Positions 10,181 to 19,513 of a stretch of 64,000 nt of DNA are shown here, in pieces. The stretch's first letter is position 1. Each line of letters begins with the position of its first letter. The stretch comes from Pseudooceanicola nanhaiensis DSM 18065 (lineage in GTDB: Bacteria; Pseudomonadota; Alphaproteobacteria; Rhodobacterales; Rhodobacteraceae), in contig NZ_JHZF01000013.1 in the NCBI RefSeq assembly GCF_000688295.1, positions 1,116,001 to 1,180,000 on the forward strand. Reading direction: 5' to 3'. The notes beneath the pieces are model-generated. The model saw only the letters and a list, made by a program, of their open reading frames with translations. It did no database searches and was not told the origin of the DNA. A program made the translations under genes and the position numbers.

Positions 10181-11572
10181 ATGACCCGCGACGCCGCCAT
10201 TTCCCGCGTGAGTGACTATTTCGACGGGGGCCGCTTCCAGGCGGACCTCGGCGATCTCGTGACCTACCGCACCGAGAGCCAGAACCCCGCCCCGGAAGCC
10301 GCCGCCGAGATGCGGCGGTATCTCGAAGAGGCCATGCGCCCGCGTCTGGAACGGCTGGGCTTCACCTGCGAGATCATCGAGAACACCGACCCCCGCGGCG
10401 GTCCGTTCCTGCTGGGCGAACGGATCGAGGCGGAGGGGCTGCCCACCATCCTCACCTACGGCCACGGCGACACAGTGCGCGGGCAGGAAGGCATGTGGCG
10501 CGAGGGGCTGGAGCCCTGGCGGCTGATCGAGGAGGGCGAGCGGCTCTACGGCCGTGGCGCGGCCGACAACAAGGGCCAGCACCTCATCAACCTTGCCGCG
10601 CTCGAGGCGGTGCTGGACGCGCGCGGCACCCTCGGGTTCAACGTGAAGATCGTGCTGGAGATGAGCGAGGAGGTCGGCTCCTCCGGCCTCAACGCGCTCT
10701 TCCATGCGCAGAAGGACCGGCTCGGGGCCGACGTTCTGATCGCCTCGGACGGGCCGCGGCTGCAGCCCGAGGTGCCGACGATCTTCATGGGGACACGGGG
10801 CGGGACCACGTTCGACCTTGTCGTCGAGACCCACGAGGGCGCGCATCATTCCGGCAACTGGGGCGGGCTGCTGGCCGACCCGGCGATAATCCTGGCCCAT
10901 GCGCTGGCCGAGATCACCGACCGCCGCGGCCAGATCAAGGTGCCGGAATGGCGCCCGACGAGCCTCACGAACTCGATCCGCGAGGCGCTGAAGGACCTGC
11001 CCGTCGCGGGCGGCGAAGGGCCCGAGGTGGACCCCGACTGGGGCGAGGAAAGCCTGACGCCCGCCGAGCGCGTCTTCGGCTGGAACAGCTTCGCCGTGCT
11101 CGCCATGGTCTCGGGCGTGCCGGATGCGCCGGTCAACGCGATCTCGGGCTGGGCGCGGGCGACCTGCCAGCTGCGCTACGTGGTGGGCACCGATCCGCAG
11201 GAGATCGTGCCGGCGCTGCGCCGCCACCTCGATGCCGCGGGGTTCGAGAGGGTCCAGATCAGGCCGCATGACCGGGGCTTCTTCCCGGCGACCCGGCTCG
11301 ATCCGGACCATCCCTGGGTCACGTTCGTCGGAAATTCGATCCGGCGGACGAGCGGCGGGCCGCTCCACGTCGTGCCGAACCTCGCGGGCTCGCTGCCCAA
11401 CGACAGTTTCACCGACATCCTGGGCCTGCCGACGATCTGGGTGCCCCATTCCTATCGCGGCTGTTCGCAGCATGCCCCGAACGAGCACGTGCTGAAGCCG
11501 GTCTGCCGCGACGCGCTGCGGATCATGGCGGGGCTCTTCTGGGACCTCGGCGAGACCGGCGGACCGGCCTGA
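10181..11572 (+). CDS. M20 family metallopeptidase (dipeptidase-like)
   Basis: Zinc-dependent hydrolase of the M20 (ArgE/DapE/CPG2) family, 463 residues from an ATG preceded by AGGAGG at 10171-10176; an in-frame GTG at 10157 is rejected because it lies ahead of that site. Metal and catalytic segments are visible: YGHGDTVRG (metal His and catalytic Asp), [10 protein letters not shown] (bridging Asp) and [10 protein letters not shown] (general base Glu). No signal peptide, so cytoplasmic. It follows xylG by 54 bases with its own strong ribosome site and could be expressed with the xylose operon, though no link to xylose is obvious. Substrate unknown; dipeptides or N-acyl amino acids are likely. 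Confidence 0.85.
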   Translation: MTRDAAISRVSDYFDGGRFQADLGDLVTYRTESQNPAPEAAAEMRRYLEEAMRPRLERLGFTCEIIENTDPRGGPFLLGERIEAEGLPTILTYGHGDTVRGQEGMWREGLEPWRLIEEGERLYGRGAADNKGQHLINLAALEAVLDARGTLGFNVKIVLEMSEEVGSSGLNALFHAQKDRLGADVLIASDGPRLQPEVPTIFMGTRGGTTFDLVVETHEGAHHSGNWGGLLADPAIILAHALAEITDRRGQIKVPEWRPTSLTNSIREALKDLPVAGGEGPEVDPDWGEESLTPAERVFGWNSFAVLAMVSGVPDAPVNAISGWARATCQLRYVVGTDPQEIVPALRRHLDAAGFERVQIRPHDRGFFPATRLDPDHPWVTFVGNSIRRTSGGPLHVVPNLAGSLPNDSFTDILGLPTIWVPHSYRGCSQHAPNEHVLKPVCRDALRIMAGLFWDLGETGGPA

Positions 11573-11576
11573 CGCC

Positions 11577-12581
11577 ATGGCAGGGGTGCATCGGACCATG
11601 CCACGGAACCGCTACTATTCCGGTCCGGTCAGCGACCATTTCGACGGCACGCGCTTCCATTCCCCGGGCCAGCCGGGGACGGACAGGTCGTTCTCGGACC
11701 TCCTGCGCTGGCAGCGGTCGGGACAGCGTGCCGCCTGGCCGAAGACGGTCCCGATCACCCCCGCCGTCCCCCCTGCGCAGAGCGCAAACCCGCGCCTGAC
11801 CATGGTCGGCCATGCCAGCGTCCTGATCCAGGTCGACGGGCTGAACCTGCTGACCGATCCCGTCTGGTCCGACCGGGCAAGCCCGCTGTCCTTCGCCGGG
11901 CCGAAACGGGTGACCGCGCCCGGCATCGCCTTCGACGACCTGCCGCGGATCGACGCGGTGCTGCTGAGCCACAACCACTACGACCACCTCGACATCGCGA
12001 CGCTGCGCCGTCTGCAGGCGGCTCACCGGCCCCGTATGGTGATGCCGCTCGGAACGGACGCCACTGTCCGCCGGCACCTGCGCGATGCAGCGATCGAGAC
12101 CGGGGACTGGCATCAGCGCATCGCCCTGTCCGAACGGGTCTCGGTCACGCTGACGCCCGCCAACCACTGGTCCTCGCGCGGGGTTCGGGACCGGCGCATG
12201 GCGCTCTGGTGCGGGCACTGGATCGAGGCGCCGCAGGGGGCCATCTGGTTCGCGGGCGACACGGGCTATGGCGACGGCGCGGTCTTCCGGGACATCCGCG
12301 CGCGGCACGGCGCACCCGACATCGCGCTGATCCCGATCGGCGCCTACGAGCCGCGCTGGTTCATGTCGGCCCAGCACGCGGCCCCGGAGGAGGCGGTGCA
12401 GATCTTCCACGACATCGGCGCGCGGCAGGCGCTCGGCTTCCACTGGGGGACCTTCCAACTGACCGACGAGCCGCGGGAGGAACCGCGCGAGCTGCTGGCG
12501 GCCGCGCGGGAGGCGGCCGGGATCCCTGCGCATCGCTTCGTGGCCTTCGCACCGGGCGAGGTTCACGACGGCGCGGAGTGA
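11577..12581 (+). CDS. metallo-beta-lactamase-fold hydrolase (NAPE-PLD/UlaG-like)
   Basis: The 334-residue protein has the metallo-beta-lactamase signature H132-x-H134-x-D136-H137 in LSHNHYDHLD, preceded by GHASVLIQ and LLTDPVW, and later WFAGDTGYG and FHWGTF. This pattern matches the branch that includes N-acyl-phosphatidylethanolamine phospholipase D and UlaG-type lactonases. No signal peptide. The ATG at 11577 lies 2 bases after the M20 gene stop; an alternative ATG at 11598 would remove seven residues. The true substrate cannot be read from sequence. It converges on the GhrA-like gene with a 21-base gap. Confidence 0.8.
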   Translation: MAGVHRTMPRNRYYSGPVSDHFDGTRFHSPGQPGTDRSFSDLLRWQRSGQRAAWPKTVPITPAVPPAQSANPRLTMVGHASVLIQVDGLNLLTDPVWSDRASPLSFAGPKRVTAPGIAFDDLPRIDAVLLSHNHYDHLDIATLRRLQAAHRPRMVMPLGTDATVRRHLRDAAIETGDWHQRIALSERVSVTLTPANHWSSRGVRDRRMALWCGHWIEAPQGAIWFAGDTGYGDGAVFRDIRARHGAPDIALIPIGAYEPRWFMSAQHAAPEEAVQIFHDIGARQALGFHWGTFQLTDEPREEPRELLAAAREAAGIPAHRFVAFAPGEVHDGAE

Positions 12582-12602
12582 CGGGGCGGCGGCCGGCCGG
12601 GA

Positions 12603-13502
12603 TCAGCGCTCCGGCAAGGTCTCCAGACGGTCGCGCACGGAGCGGGCCACGTCCTCGAACTCGGGCACGCTCGCCACATGGGGCGTGACGAGGATGCGGG
12701 GGTGCGACCAGAACGGATGGTCGCGCGGCAGCGGTTCGGTCCGGAAGACGTCGAGCGAGGCACCCGACAGATGCCCGCTCTCGAGCGCCGACAGGAGCGC
12801 GTCCTCGTCCAGATGGCCCCCGCGCCCGAGGTGGATCAGCGCGGCGCCGGCGGGCAGTTTCGCCAGGAAAGCCGCGTCGATCAGCCCCTCCGTCTCGGGC
12901 GTCAACGGCAGGACGTTGATCAGGATATCCGTCCGGGCGAGGAAGTCGTCGCGCGCGGCTTCCGCGAAATAGGCCACCCCCTCGATCGGCGCCGCGGGCG
13001 GGCGCCGGGCGTAGCCCGCCACCGGATAGCCGAGCGCCAGCAGCCCGCGGGCGATGCCCTGTCCCATGTGCCCCATCCCGAGGATGCCGATGCGCCGGGC
13101 GCGGGGCGTGAAACCGCCCAAGTTGCGCTGCCAATGCGCCTTGCGCTGGCAGGCGACGTAATGCGCCATGCCGCGATGATGCCAGAGCACGTGGAAGGCC
13201 GCGAAGCCTGCCATCTGCTGTGCCTGGTCCGGCTCCTCGACCCGGAAGACCGGCACGCCGTCGGGCCGGGAGGGGCAGGCGAGGATCGCGTCGGTTCCGG
13301 CGCCGACCGAGAAGATCGCCCGCAGCGCGGGATAGGGCCGGAACGCCTCGGCGTCGGGCAGGAAGGTCAGGACGAAATCCACCTCCTCCGGCCGGGTCAC
13401 CCCGCCCGGCGGCCGCAGCTCGATGCCGGGCGCGATCCGGGCGAAGACCGGACCGAACAGCTCCATGATGTCGAGCCGCGAACAGGTCGCCACGCCGATC
13501 AT
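12603..13502 (-). CDS. D-2-hydroxyacid dehydrogenase, GhrA-like (glyoxylate/hydroxypyruvate reductase A)
   Basis: NAD(P)-dependent 2-hydroxyacid dehydrogenase of 299 residues, length typical of GhrA. The Rossmann nucleotide-binding segment GILGMGHMGQGIARG is central, followed by LIHLGRGGHLDE (substrate Arg), the Glu of FRTEPLP and the catalytic His in TPHVAS. The ATG at 13502 overlaps the TGA of the preceding ABC ATPase gene (ATGA), so it is the last gene of the minus-strand operon from 19399. It probably reduces a 2-oxoacid such as glyoxylate or hydroxypyruvate, or oxidises an imported 2-hydroxyacid. Confidence 0.85.
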   Translation of the reverse strand: MIGVATCSRLDIMELFGPVFARIAPGIELRPPGGVTRPEEVDFVLTFLPDAEAFRPYPALRAIFSVGAGTDAILACPSRPDGVPVFRVEEPDQAQQMAGFAAFHVLWHHRGMAHYVACQRKAHWQRNLGGFTPRARRIGILGMGHMGQGIARGLLALGYPVAGYARRPPAAPIEGVAYFAEAARDDFLARTDILINVLPLTPETEGLIDAAFLAKLPAGAALIHLGRGGHLDEDALLSALESGHLSGASLDVFRTEPLPRDHPFWSHPRILVTPHVASVPEFEDVARSVRDRLETLPER

Positions 13503-15121
13503 GCGGTGAGCGACCCCTCGCGGTTCCATTCGGCGCCGGGCACCGCGGCCAGAAGCTGGCGGGTGTACTCCTTCTGCGGCGACTGGAAGATCTCGTGGAC
13601 CGTGCCGATCTCGACCAGCTTGCCCTTCTGCATGACGGCGATCCGGTCGCAGAGCTGGGCCGCGACGCGCAGGTCGTGGGTGATGAAGAGGATCGAGAGC
13701 TCCATCCGTTGCCGCAGGTCGCGCAGCAGGTCCAGCACCTGCGCCTGGATCGAGACGTCGAGCGCCGAGACCGCCTCGTCCGCGACGATCAGCTCGGGGT
13801 CCATCGCCAATGCGCGGGCGATGCCGATCCGCTGGCGCTGCCCGCCCGAGAATTCGTGCGGGAACCGGGTCGCGGCATCGGCGCCGAGGCCGACGATCTC
13901 GAGCAGCTCGCGGGCGCGGGCTTCGGCCTCTTTCCGCGGGACGCCGCGGGTGATCGGCCCGTCGGTGATCGCGCCGATGATCCGCTGGCGCGGGTTGAGC
14001 GAGGCATAGGGGTCCTGGAAGACCATCTGGACCTTGTGGCGCTCCTTGCGGAGTTCCTCTTCGGACAGCGCGGCGATGTCGGTGCCGCCGACGAGGACCT
14101 GCCCGGCGTCGGGCGTGATCAGCCGCACCGCGGCCCGCCCGAGGGTGGACTTGCCGGAGCCGGATTCGCCGACGAGCCCCAGCACCTCGCCGCGTGCGAC
14201 GGTCAGCGAGACGTCATCGACCGCGCGCACCTCGCGCACCGGTTTGAAGAAGCCGCCGCCGGTCCGGTAGACCTTGCGCAGGTCCTTGATCTCGAGCGCG
14301 GGGACCGTGCCGAGCTGGCGCGCCTCGGGCAGCCTGCCGGTCGGGATCGCGTCGAGCAGGCGTCGGGTATACGGATGTTCCGGCGCGCCCAGCACGGTGG
14401 CGGCCGCCCCGCGTTCGACGATCTGGCCCTCGCGCATCACGATGACCTGGTCGGCGATCTCGGCCACGACGCCGAAATCATGGGTGATGAACATCACCGC
14501 CATCCCGTGCCGGTCGCGCAGGTCGAGGATCAGCCGCAGGATCTGGGCCTGCGTGGTCACGTCGAGCGCCGTCGTCGGCTCGTCCGCGATCAGGATCGTC
14601 GGCTCCAGCGCCAGCGCCATCGCGATCATCGCGCGCTGCCGCTGGCCGCCGGACAGCTGGAACGGATAGGCGCGGACGATCTTTTCGGGGTCGGGCAGGC
14701 CGACCTCGCGGATCAGGTCGAGCGCGCGCTTCTTCCGTTCCGACGTCGAATAGCGGTCGTGGGCGGCATAGACCTCGGCGATCTGCTCGCCGATCCGCAT
14801 CAGGGGGTTCAGGGCCGTCATCGGCTCCTGGAAGATCATCGCGATCCGCTCGCCGCGCATCGCCTGTTTCTGCGGCTCCGGCAGCGAGAGGATGTCCCGC
14901 CCCTCGAACATGGCGCGGCCTGTCCGGACGGTGACGCCCGGCGGCAGCAGCCCCATGAGCGCGTTGGCGGTCATCGACTTGCCCGACCCGGATTCGCCCA
15001 CGACGCAGAGGATCTCTCCCTTCGCGAGGGCGAGGCTGACATCCTCGACCGCATGGGCGCGGTCGGCGCCCTCGGGCAGGCCGATGGTGAGGTCTTCGAC
15101 GGAGAGGACGGGATCGCTCAT
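13499..15121 (-). CDS. peptide-type ABC transporter ATPase, two fused domains (DppD-DppF/YejF-like)
   Basis: The 540-residue protein has two complete ABC domains, each with Walker A GESGSGKS, an LSGGQRQR or FSGGQRQR signature and a Walker B ending ADEP or ADEA. This corresponds to a fusion of the DppD and DppF halves, as in YejF and GsiA. It starts at an ATG (15121) that overlaps the TGA of the permease gene; the same frame is open far upstream but that is the antisense/alternate frame of the permease. It energises the importer made by the two permeases and the binding protein upstream in the same operon. Substrate unknown. Confidence 0.92.
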   Translation of the reverse strand: MSDPVLSVEDLTIGLPEGADRAHAVEDVSLALAKGEILCVVGESGSGKSMTANALMGLLPPGVTVRTGRAMFEGRDILSLPEPQKQAMRGERIAMIFQEPMTALNPLMRIGEQIAEVYAAHDRYSTSERKKRALDLIREVGLPDPEKIVRAYPFQLSGGQRQRAMIAMALALEPTILIADEPTTALDVTTQAQILRLILDLRDRHGMAVMFITHDFGVVAEIADQVIVMREGQIVERGAAATVLGAPEHPYTRRLLDAIPTGRLPEARQLGTVPALEIKDLRKVYRTGGGFFKPVREVRAVDDVSLTVARGEVLGLVGESGSGKSTLGRAAVRLITPDAGQVLVGGTDIAALSEEELRKERHKVQMVFQDPYASLNPRQRIIGAITDGPITRGVPRKEAEARARELLEIVGLGADAATRFPHEFSGGQRQRIGIARALAMDPELIVADEAVSALDVSIQAQVLDLLRDLRQRMELSILFITHDLRVAAQLCDRIAVMQKGKLVEIGTVHEIFQSPQKEYTRQLLAAVPGAEWNREGSLTA

Positions 15122-15951
15122 GCCCGGGCCTTCCTGGCCAGATGCGGGTTCAGCGCATCGTTCAGCCCTTCGCCGATGAGGTTGAGTGCCAGCACCGTCA
15201 CGACGATGGCCACCCCCGGAATGAAGCTCAGCCACCAGGCCGAGCGGATGACGGTCCGCGCCGCGCCGATCATGTAGCCCCAGGACATCGCGTTCGGGTC
15301 GCCCAGGCCAAGGAACGAGAGCGAGCTTTCCAGCAGGATCGCGGTCGCCACCATCAGCGAGGCCATGACGATGATCGGCGAGACGGTGTTGGGCAGCACC
15401 TGCGCGATGAGGATGCGGCGCGGGGTGAGGCCTGCGACCCGGGCCGCGTCGACGAATTCGCGCTTGCGGACCGACATGACCTCGGCCCGGACAAGGCGCG
15501 CGACCGGGGGCCAGGAGACGATGGCGATGGCCAGCGTGATCGAGGCAAGTGACGGCTGGAAGATCGCCACCAGCACGATGGCCAGGGCGAAGTTCGGGAT
15601 GGTCTGGAAGAACTCGGTGAAGCGCATCGCCCCCTCGTCGACCATGTTGCCGTAGAACCCGGCCGCCGCGCCGAGCGGCACGCCGATCAAGAGCGCCACG
15701 ATGGTCGAGACGAGCCCGACGAGGAGCGAGACCCGCGCGCCGTAGGCCAGCTGCGCGGCCACGTCGCGGCCCAGCGTGTCGGTGCCGAGCGGCAGGCCGT
15801 CGACGGTGAAGGGCGGCAGGAACGGGCGCTGCACCATCTGCCACGGCCCCTGCGGATAGATCACGGGCGCAAGCAGCGCGACGGCGATCACGGTGACGAG
15901 GATCGCGACGCCGATCAGGGCCCCGATGTTCGAGAAGAAGCGTTTCCACAT
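15118..15951 (-). CDS. peptide-type ABC transporter permease (DppC/OppC family)
   Basis: Inner-membrane permease subunit, 277 residues. It has the family N-terminal hydrophobic helix, the LGTDTLGRDV segment typical of DppC/OppC proteins, several transmembrane helices and the EAA-loop region AARVAGLTPRRILIAQVLPN. It lies 2 bases after the DppB-like permease and overlaps the ATPase start by 4 bases, so the three are translationally linked. It forms a heterodimeric channel with the DppB-like subunit. Confidence 0.92.
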   Translation of the reverse strand: MWKRFFSNIGALIGVAILVTVIAVALLAPVIYPQGPWQMVQRPFLPPFTVDGLPLGTDTLGRDVAAQLAYGARVSLLVGLVSTIVALLIGVPLGAAAGFYGNMVDEGAMRFTEFFQTIPNFALAIVLVAIFQPSLASITLAIAIVSWPPVARLVRAEVMSVRKREFVDAARVAGLTPRRILIAQVLPNTVSPIIVMASLMVATAILLESSLSFLGLGDPNAMSWGYMIGAARTVIRSAWWLSFIPGVAIVVTVLALNLIGEGLNDALNPHLARKARA

Positions 15952-15953
15952 GG

Positions 15954-16931
15954 TCAGGCTGTCGCTCCGATACGGGGATCGACGATCCGGTAGACGAGGT
16001 CTGTCACGATGTTGAAGAAGATCACCATGGCCGCAGAGACGATGAAGACGCCGAGGATGGTGTTGTAATCCCGCGCCGCAAGGCTTTCGAACATCAGCCG
16101 CCCGATGCCGGGCCAGGCAAAGACGGTCTCGGTCAGCACCGCGCCGCCGACGAGCTGCCCCGCCTGGAGCCCCGCCAGCGTCACCACCGGCAGGATCGCG
16201 TTGCGCAGGATGTGGCGGCGGCGGATCGCGGGACCCGAAAGGCCCTTGGCCTTGGCGGTCTTCACGAAGTCGAGCTGGCTGACCTCGAGCATCGAGGCGC
16301 GGGTCATCCGCATGTAGACCGACATGAAGAAGAGCCCGAGGGTCAGGGCAGGCAGGATCAGGTGCTTCAGGATGTCGAGCATCCGTTCGAGCCCGGTGTA
16401 ATTGGCGCCCACCGTCTCGTAGCCGAAGCCGGGCAGCCAGCCGAGCCAGACCGAGAACACCAGCACCGCCATCAGCGCCAGCCAGTAGAGCGGCGTGGCA
16501 TAGAAGAGCAGCGCCAGCGTCGTCAGGATCGTGTCCGAGGGCTTGCCGACCCGCGCCGCCGCGGCGACGCCGACCGCGATGCCGCAGACCAGCGAGATGC
16601 CGAAGGCGGTCATCGTCAGCAGAAGCGTCGCGGGCAGACGGTCGGCGATCAGTTCCGAGACCGGCGCGCCCTGCCGGAAGGAATAGCCGAGGTCGAACTG
16701 GAGAATGCCCCAGACATACTTGCCGAGCTGGACATAGAGCGGCTGGTCGAGCCCGAAGCGTTCGCGCAGCTGCTCGATCATCTGCTCGTCGGCGGCGCCC
16801 GCCTCGCCTGCCAGCACCACGGCCGGGTCACCCGGCGCGGCGTGCAGGAGGAAGAAGTTCAGGATTGCGATGGCCAGAAGCGTCAGGAACGCCTTCACCA
16901 GACGGCCGACAATGGCGGTGAGAACCTGCAT
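15954..16931 (-). CDS. peptide-type ABC transporter permease (DppB/OppB family)
   Basis: Inner-membrane permease subunit, 325 residues. It shows the DppB pattern: an N-terminal helix, the periplasmic ERFGLDQPLYVQ segment, ILQFDLGYSFRQGAPV, then transmembrane helices with the EAA-type segment KTAKAKGLSGPAIRRRHILRN and the C-terminal FAWPGIGRLMFE. It is separated from the binding protein gene by 78 bases that hold a 10-bp perfect hairpin, and is followed after 2 bases by the DppC-like gene. Confidence 0.92.
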   Translation of the reverse strand: MQVLTAIVGRLVKAFLTLLAIAILNFFLLHAAPGDPAVVLAGEAGAADEQMIEQLRERFGLDQPLYVQLGKYVWGILQFDLGYSFRQGAPVSELIADRLPATLLLTMTAFGISLVCGIAVGVAAAARVGKPSDTILTTLALLFYATPLYWLALMAVLVFSVWLGWLPGFGYETVGANYTGLERMLDILKHLILPALTLGLFFMSVYMRMTRASMLEVSQLDFVKTAKAKGLSGPAIRRRHILRNAILPVVTLAGLQAGQLVGGAVLTETVFAWPGIGRLMFESLAARDYNTILGVFIVSAAMVIFFNIVTDLVYRIVDPRIGATA

Positions 16932-16970
16932 GCGCCTCCGGGGAGCTGTGGGTGCGGAAAGGGGAAAGCG

Positions 16971-17003
16971 CCGGGCCGGCGGCGCGAGGCACGGCCGGCC
17001 CGG
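16971..17003 (-). other. intra-operon stem-loop after the binding protein gene
   Basis: A perfect 10-bp GC stem (16971-16980 pairing with 16994-17003, CCGGGCCGGC with GCCGGCCCGG) and a 13-base loop lie between the binding-protein stop (17010) and the permease start (16931). No U-run follows in the direction of transcription, so partial attenuation or 3'-end protection of the upstream message is the likely role. Confidence 0.6.
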
Positions 17004-17009
17004 GCGGGC

Positions 17010-18557
17010 TTACTCTTCGATCCAGGCGTCGCGCGGACCGTCGTTCACCCCGATCGCCGTGGTGACGAGGTTCTTGACCTCGCAGCGGTAGATCGTCGGG
17101 AATTCCAGCTCCAGCAGCCAGGCCACCGGCACGTCGTCCACGATCTCCTTCTGGATCTCGGCATAGGCCGCTTCACGATCCTCGGGTTTCACCATGGTGG
17201 CCGCGGCTTCCCATTTCTCGTCGAGCTCCGGGTTCTCGTAGCCCTCGACGTTGTTCCAGGGGCTGCCCTTGCTGATCTGGCTCGCCACGTAGTTACGCGA
17301 CACGCCAAGCGCCGGGTCGCCGTATTGGTAGAGATACGTGAAGGCCATGTCGTAATCCCACTGGGACGTCTTCTCGTTCCAGCCGGCGACGTCGGTGGAG
17401 TCGATCTCGACGTTGATGCCGACCTCGGAGAGGTTCTGGCGCACGGCCTCGGCCCAGCGTTGCCACGTCTCGCCGTAGGGCAGGGGAAGGACGCGGACGG
17501 GTTCTCCGTCATAGCCCATCTCCTCGAGCAGCGCCTTGGCCTTCTCCGGGTTGTGGTCGTAGATCGTCACGTCGTCCGAGTAGAAGTTCGTCTTGGACGA
17601 GATCGGGCCGGTCGCGACCGTGCCGAAGCCGTTCCAGACCACGTCCTTCACGAACTCCCGGTCGAGCGCGTACATGATCGCCTGCCGGAACTTCTGATCC
17701 GCGGTCGGACCTTCGCGGTTGTTCAGCCACATCCAGGCGTGCGGGGCGAAGAACTCCCAGCCCTTGCCGGTCGAGCAGACGCCGTCCATCTCGGTCAGCC
17801 GCGGCACGTCCCAGTTCTCGACCGAGCCGCCGGGCAGGACGTCGACCTCGCCCGTCTCGAAGGCCACCGCGCGGGCGGCGGCGTCGGGGATGACGCGATA
17901 GAAGATCTCGTCGAGATGGGGCAGGCCGTCGATGTAGTAATCCTCGTTCTTCACGAGGTGGATGTGGCTGCCCTTGACCCATTCGTCGAACTTGAAGGGC
18001 CCGGTGCCGATCGGCGTCGCGTTCATCTCGTTGGTGGCGTAATCGGTGCCTTCATAGATGTGCTTGGGCACGATCGGCATGGTGCCGACCTCGAAGGCGT
18101 TGATGAAGGGGCCGAAGGGCTCTTTCAGGTTGAAGACCACCGTCCTGTCGTCCGGCGCCTCGATGCTGTCCACATAGGCAAGCGAGGAGCGCAGGCGCGC
18201 ATGGGTCTCGCGCAGGAAGACATCGGCCGAGAAGACCACGTCGGCCGAGGTGAACGGCTCTCCGTCATGCCAGGTCACGCCGTCGTGCAGCTTGAAGGTG
18301 TAGGTCAGGCCGTCTTCGCTGATCTCCCAGCTTTCGGCGAGGCCGGGCTGCGGTTCAAGGTCGGTGTTGTAGCGCAGCAGCCCCTCGTAGATGTCGCCCG
18401 AGACGAGCTGCGTCGGCCCGTTCTGGACCAGACCCAGCATCAGCCCCGGCGGTTCGGGCTGCACCACGATGTCGAGCCGGCCGCCCTCCTGCTGCGCCAG
18501 TGCGGGCGCGGCCAGAGCGGCGGCGATCAGGAACGTTGTCGCTTTGAGATGTCTCAT
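17010..18557 (-). CDS. peptide-type ABC transporter substrate-binding protein (SBP family 5)
   Basis: Periplasmic binding protein of the DppA/OppA cluster, 515 residues. The ATG at 18557 gives a clean signal peptide (residues 1-21, ending APALAQQ); the longer open frame to 18683 is rejected because it would precede this peptide. Typical segments are DIYEGLLRYNTDLEPQPGLA and HDGVTWHDGEPFTSADVVFS. It is the second gene of the operon, 71 bases after the aldolase, which has a small hairpin (18590-18606) in the gap. The cluster binds peptides, sugars, opines or nickel, so the ligand is open; the neighbouring aldolase and 2-hydroxyacid dehydrogenase argue for a carbohydrate- or hydroxyacid-like ligand. 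Confidence 0.92.
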   Translation of the reverse strand: MRHLKATTFLIAAALAAPALAQQEGGRLDIVVQPEPPGLMLGLVQNGPTQLVSGDIYEGLLRYNTDLEPQPGLAESWEISEDGLTYTFKLHDGVTWHDGEPFTSADVVFSADVFLRETHARLRSSLAYVDSIEAPDDRTVVFNLKEPFGPFINAFEVGTMPIVPKHIYEGTDYATNEMNATPIGTGPFKFDEWVKGSHIHLVKNEDYYIDGLPHLDEIFYRVIPDAAARAVAFETGEVDVLPGGSVENWDVPRLTEMDGVCSTGKGWEFFAPHAWMWLNNREGPTADQKFRQAIMYALDREFVKDVVWNGFGTVATGPISSKTNFYSDDVTIYDHNPEKAKALLEEMGYDGEPVRVLPLPYGETWQRWAEAVRQNLSEVGINVEIDSTDVAGWNEKTSQWDYDMAFTYLYQYGDPALGVSRNYVASQISKGSPWNNVEGYENPELDEKWEAAATMVKPEDREAAYAEIQKEIVDDVPVAWLLELEFPTIYRCEVKNLVTTAIGVNDGPRDAWIEE

Positions 18558-18628
18558 GTTTTCCCTGTTGGTTCTTGTTTGGCTGGTTGCCCCGGTTTGT
18601 CCGGGGACGTTCGAGCGGTTCTTCGGTC

Positions 18629-19399
18629 TTAATCCTTGTAGTCGGGCGCGGCCCGGTCCAGCCGGCGCAGCATCGCCGCCCATTCCGGATCGGGCTTGTT
18701 GCCATTCTCCACGCCGTCATAGGCGGACTGGTACTGGCGCGCCGTGTGCTCGGCGACCTCGTCCGACAGCACGACGGGCGTCAGCCCCATGCCGAGCGCC
18801 GCGATCTGTGCCTTGCACGAGCGTTCGAGGTTGAGCGCGAGCTTCATCGCCTCGGCCACCGAGCGGCCCAGCAGAAGCGTGCCGTGATTGCGCAGCATCA
18901 TCACGAAGCGATCGCCGAGGTCCGCCACGATCCGCGCGCGTTCGTCGAGGTCGAGCGCGATCCCCTCGTAATCGTGGAACGCCACCCGGCCGAAGAATTG
19001 TGCGGACCACTGGTTGAGCGGCAGCACACCCTCCTGCACCGACGAGACCGCCACCCCGGCGACCGTGTGCGTGTGCAGCACGCAGACCGCGTCGTGCCGC
19101 GCCATGTGGACGGCCGAATGGATGGTGAACCCGGCCGCGTTCACGCCCGCGCCGTAGGGGTCGTCGAGCACGGCGCCGGTCTCGTCCACGGTGACGAGGT
19201 TACTGGCCGTGACCTCGTCGAACCGCAGGCCGTAGGGGTTGAGCAGGAACTGCTTCTGACCGCCCGGCCCGTCCGGCAGACGCGCGGAGATATGGGTGTA
19301 GATGCTGTCGTCCATCCCTTCCAGGGCGATCAGGCGATAGGCGGCCGCAAGGTCGCGCCGCAGCTCTGAGATCCCGGGAGCCGTCGTGCCGTCGTGCAT
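18629..19399 (-). CDS. class II aldolase/adducin family protein
   Basis: Zinc-dependent aldolase-fold enzyme of 256 residues. The zinc-binding HTHTVAG segment and the later NHGTLLLG segment are present, with the expected spacing for fuculose-1-phosphate aldolase relatives. Family members cleave sugar phosphates or act as decarboxylases or epimerases. It is the first gene of the minus-strand operon, preceded by AAAAAGGACC and divergent from a GntR regulator whose candidate operators lie about 60-90 bases upstream. Its substrate is unknown, and it probably acts on the compound carried by the downstream ABC importer or its product. Confidence 0.85.
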   Translation of the reverse strand: MHDGTTAPGISELRRDLAAAYRLIALEGMDDSIYTHISARLPDGPGGQKQFLLNPYGLRFDEVTASNLVTVDETGAVLDDPYGAGVNAAGFTIHSAVHMARHDAVCVLHTHTVAGVAVSSVQEGVLPLNQWSAQFFGRVAFHDYEGIALDLDERARIVADLGDRFVMMLRNHGTLLLGRSVAEAMKLALNLERSCKAQIAALGMGLTPVVLSDEVAEHTARQYQSAYDGVENGNKPDPEWAAMLRRLDRAAPDYKD

Positions 19400-19460
19400 G
19401 GGAAGGTCCTTTTTCCGGTCTGCATTCAGCTAAGAACATCGGTGCTGGTCGGGTCAAGGA

Positions 19461-19489
19461 TATTGTCGACAATAAATCAATCGACGATT
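19461..19489. promoter_or_regulatory. two palindromic operators in the GntR/aldolase divergent region
   Basis: A perfect 14-bp palindrome TATTGTCGACAATA (19461-19474) is followed 4 bases later by AATCG-A-CGATT (19479-19489). The first contains TTGT-CG-ACAA, which fits the FadR/FCD-subfamily GntR half-site pattern TnGT...ACnA. The location between the two divergent genes makes autoregulation and operon control by the adjacent GntR protein likely. Confidence 0.65.
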
Positions 19490-19513
19490 ATCCTGCCTCC
19501 TGAACACTCACTC

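Noticed and set aside
9317-11599. 760-residue minus-strand open frame antisense to xylG and the M20 gene
   Set aside because: It is a shadow of two conserved plus-strand genes.
16212-18632. 806-residue open frame antisense to the permease and binding-protein genes
   Set aside because: It spans two well-conserved genes on the other strand and shows no motif.
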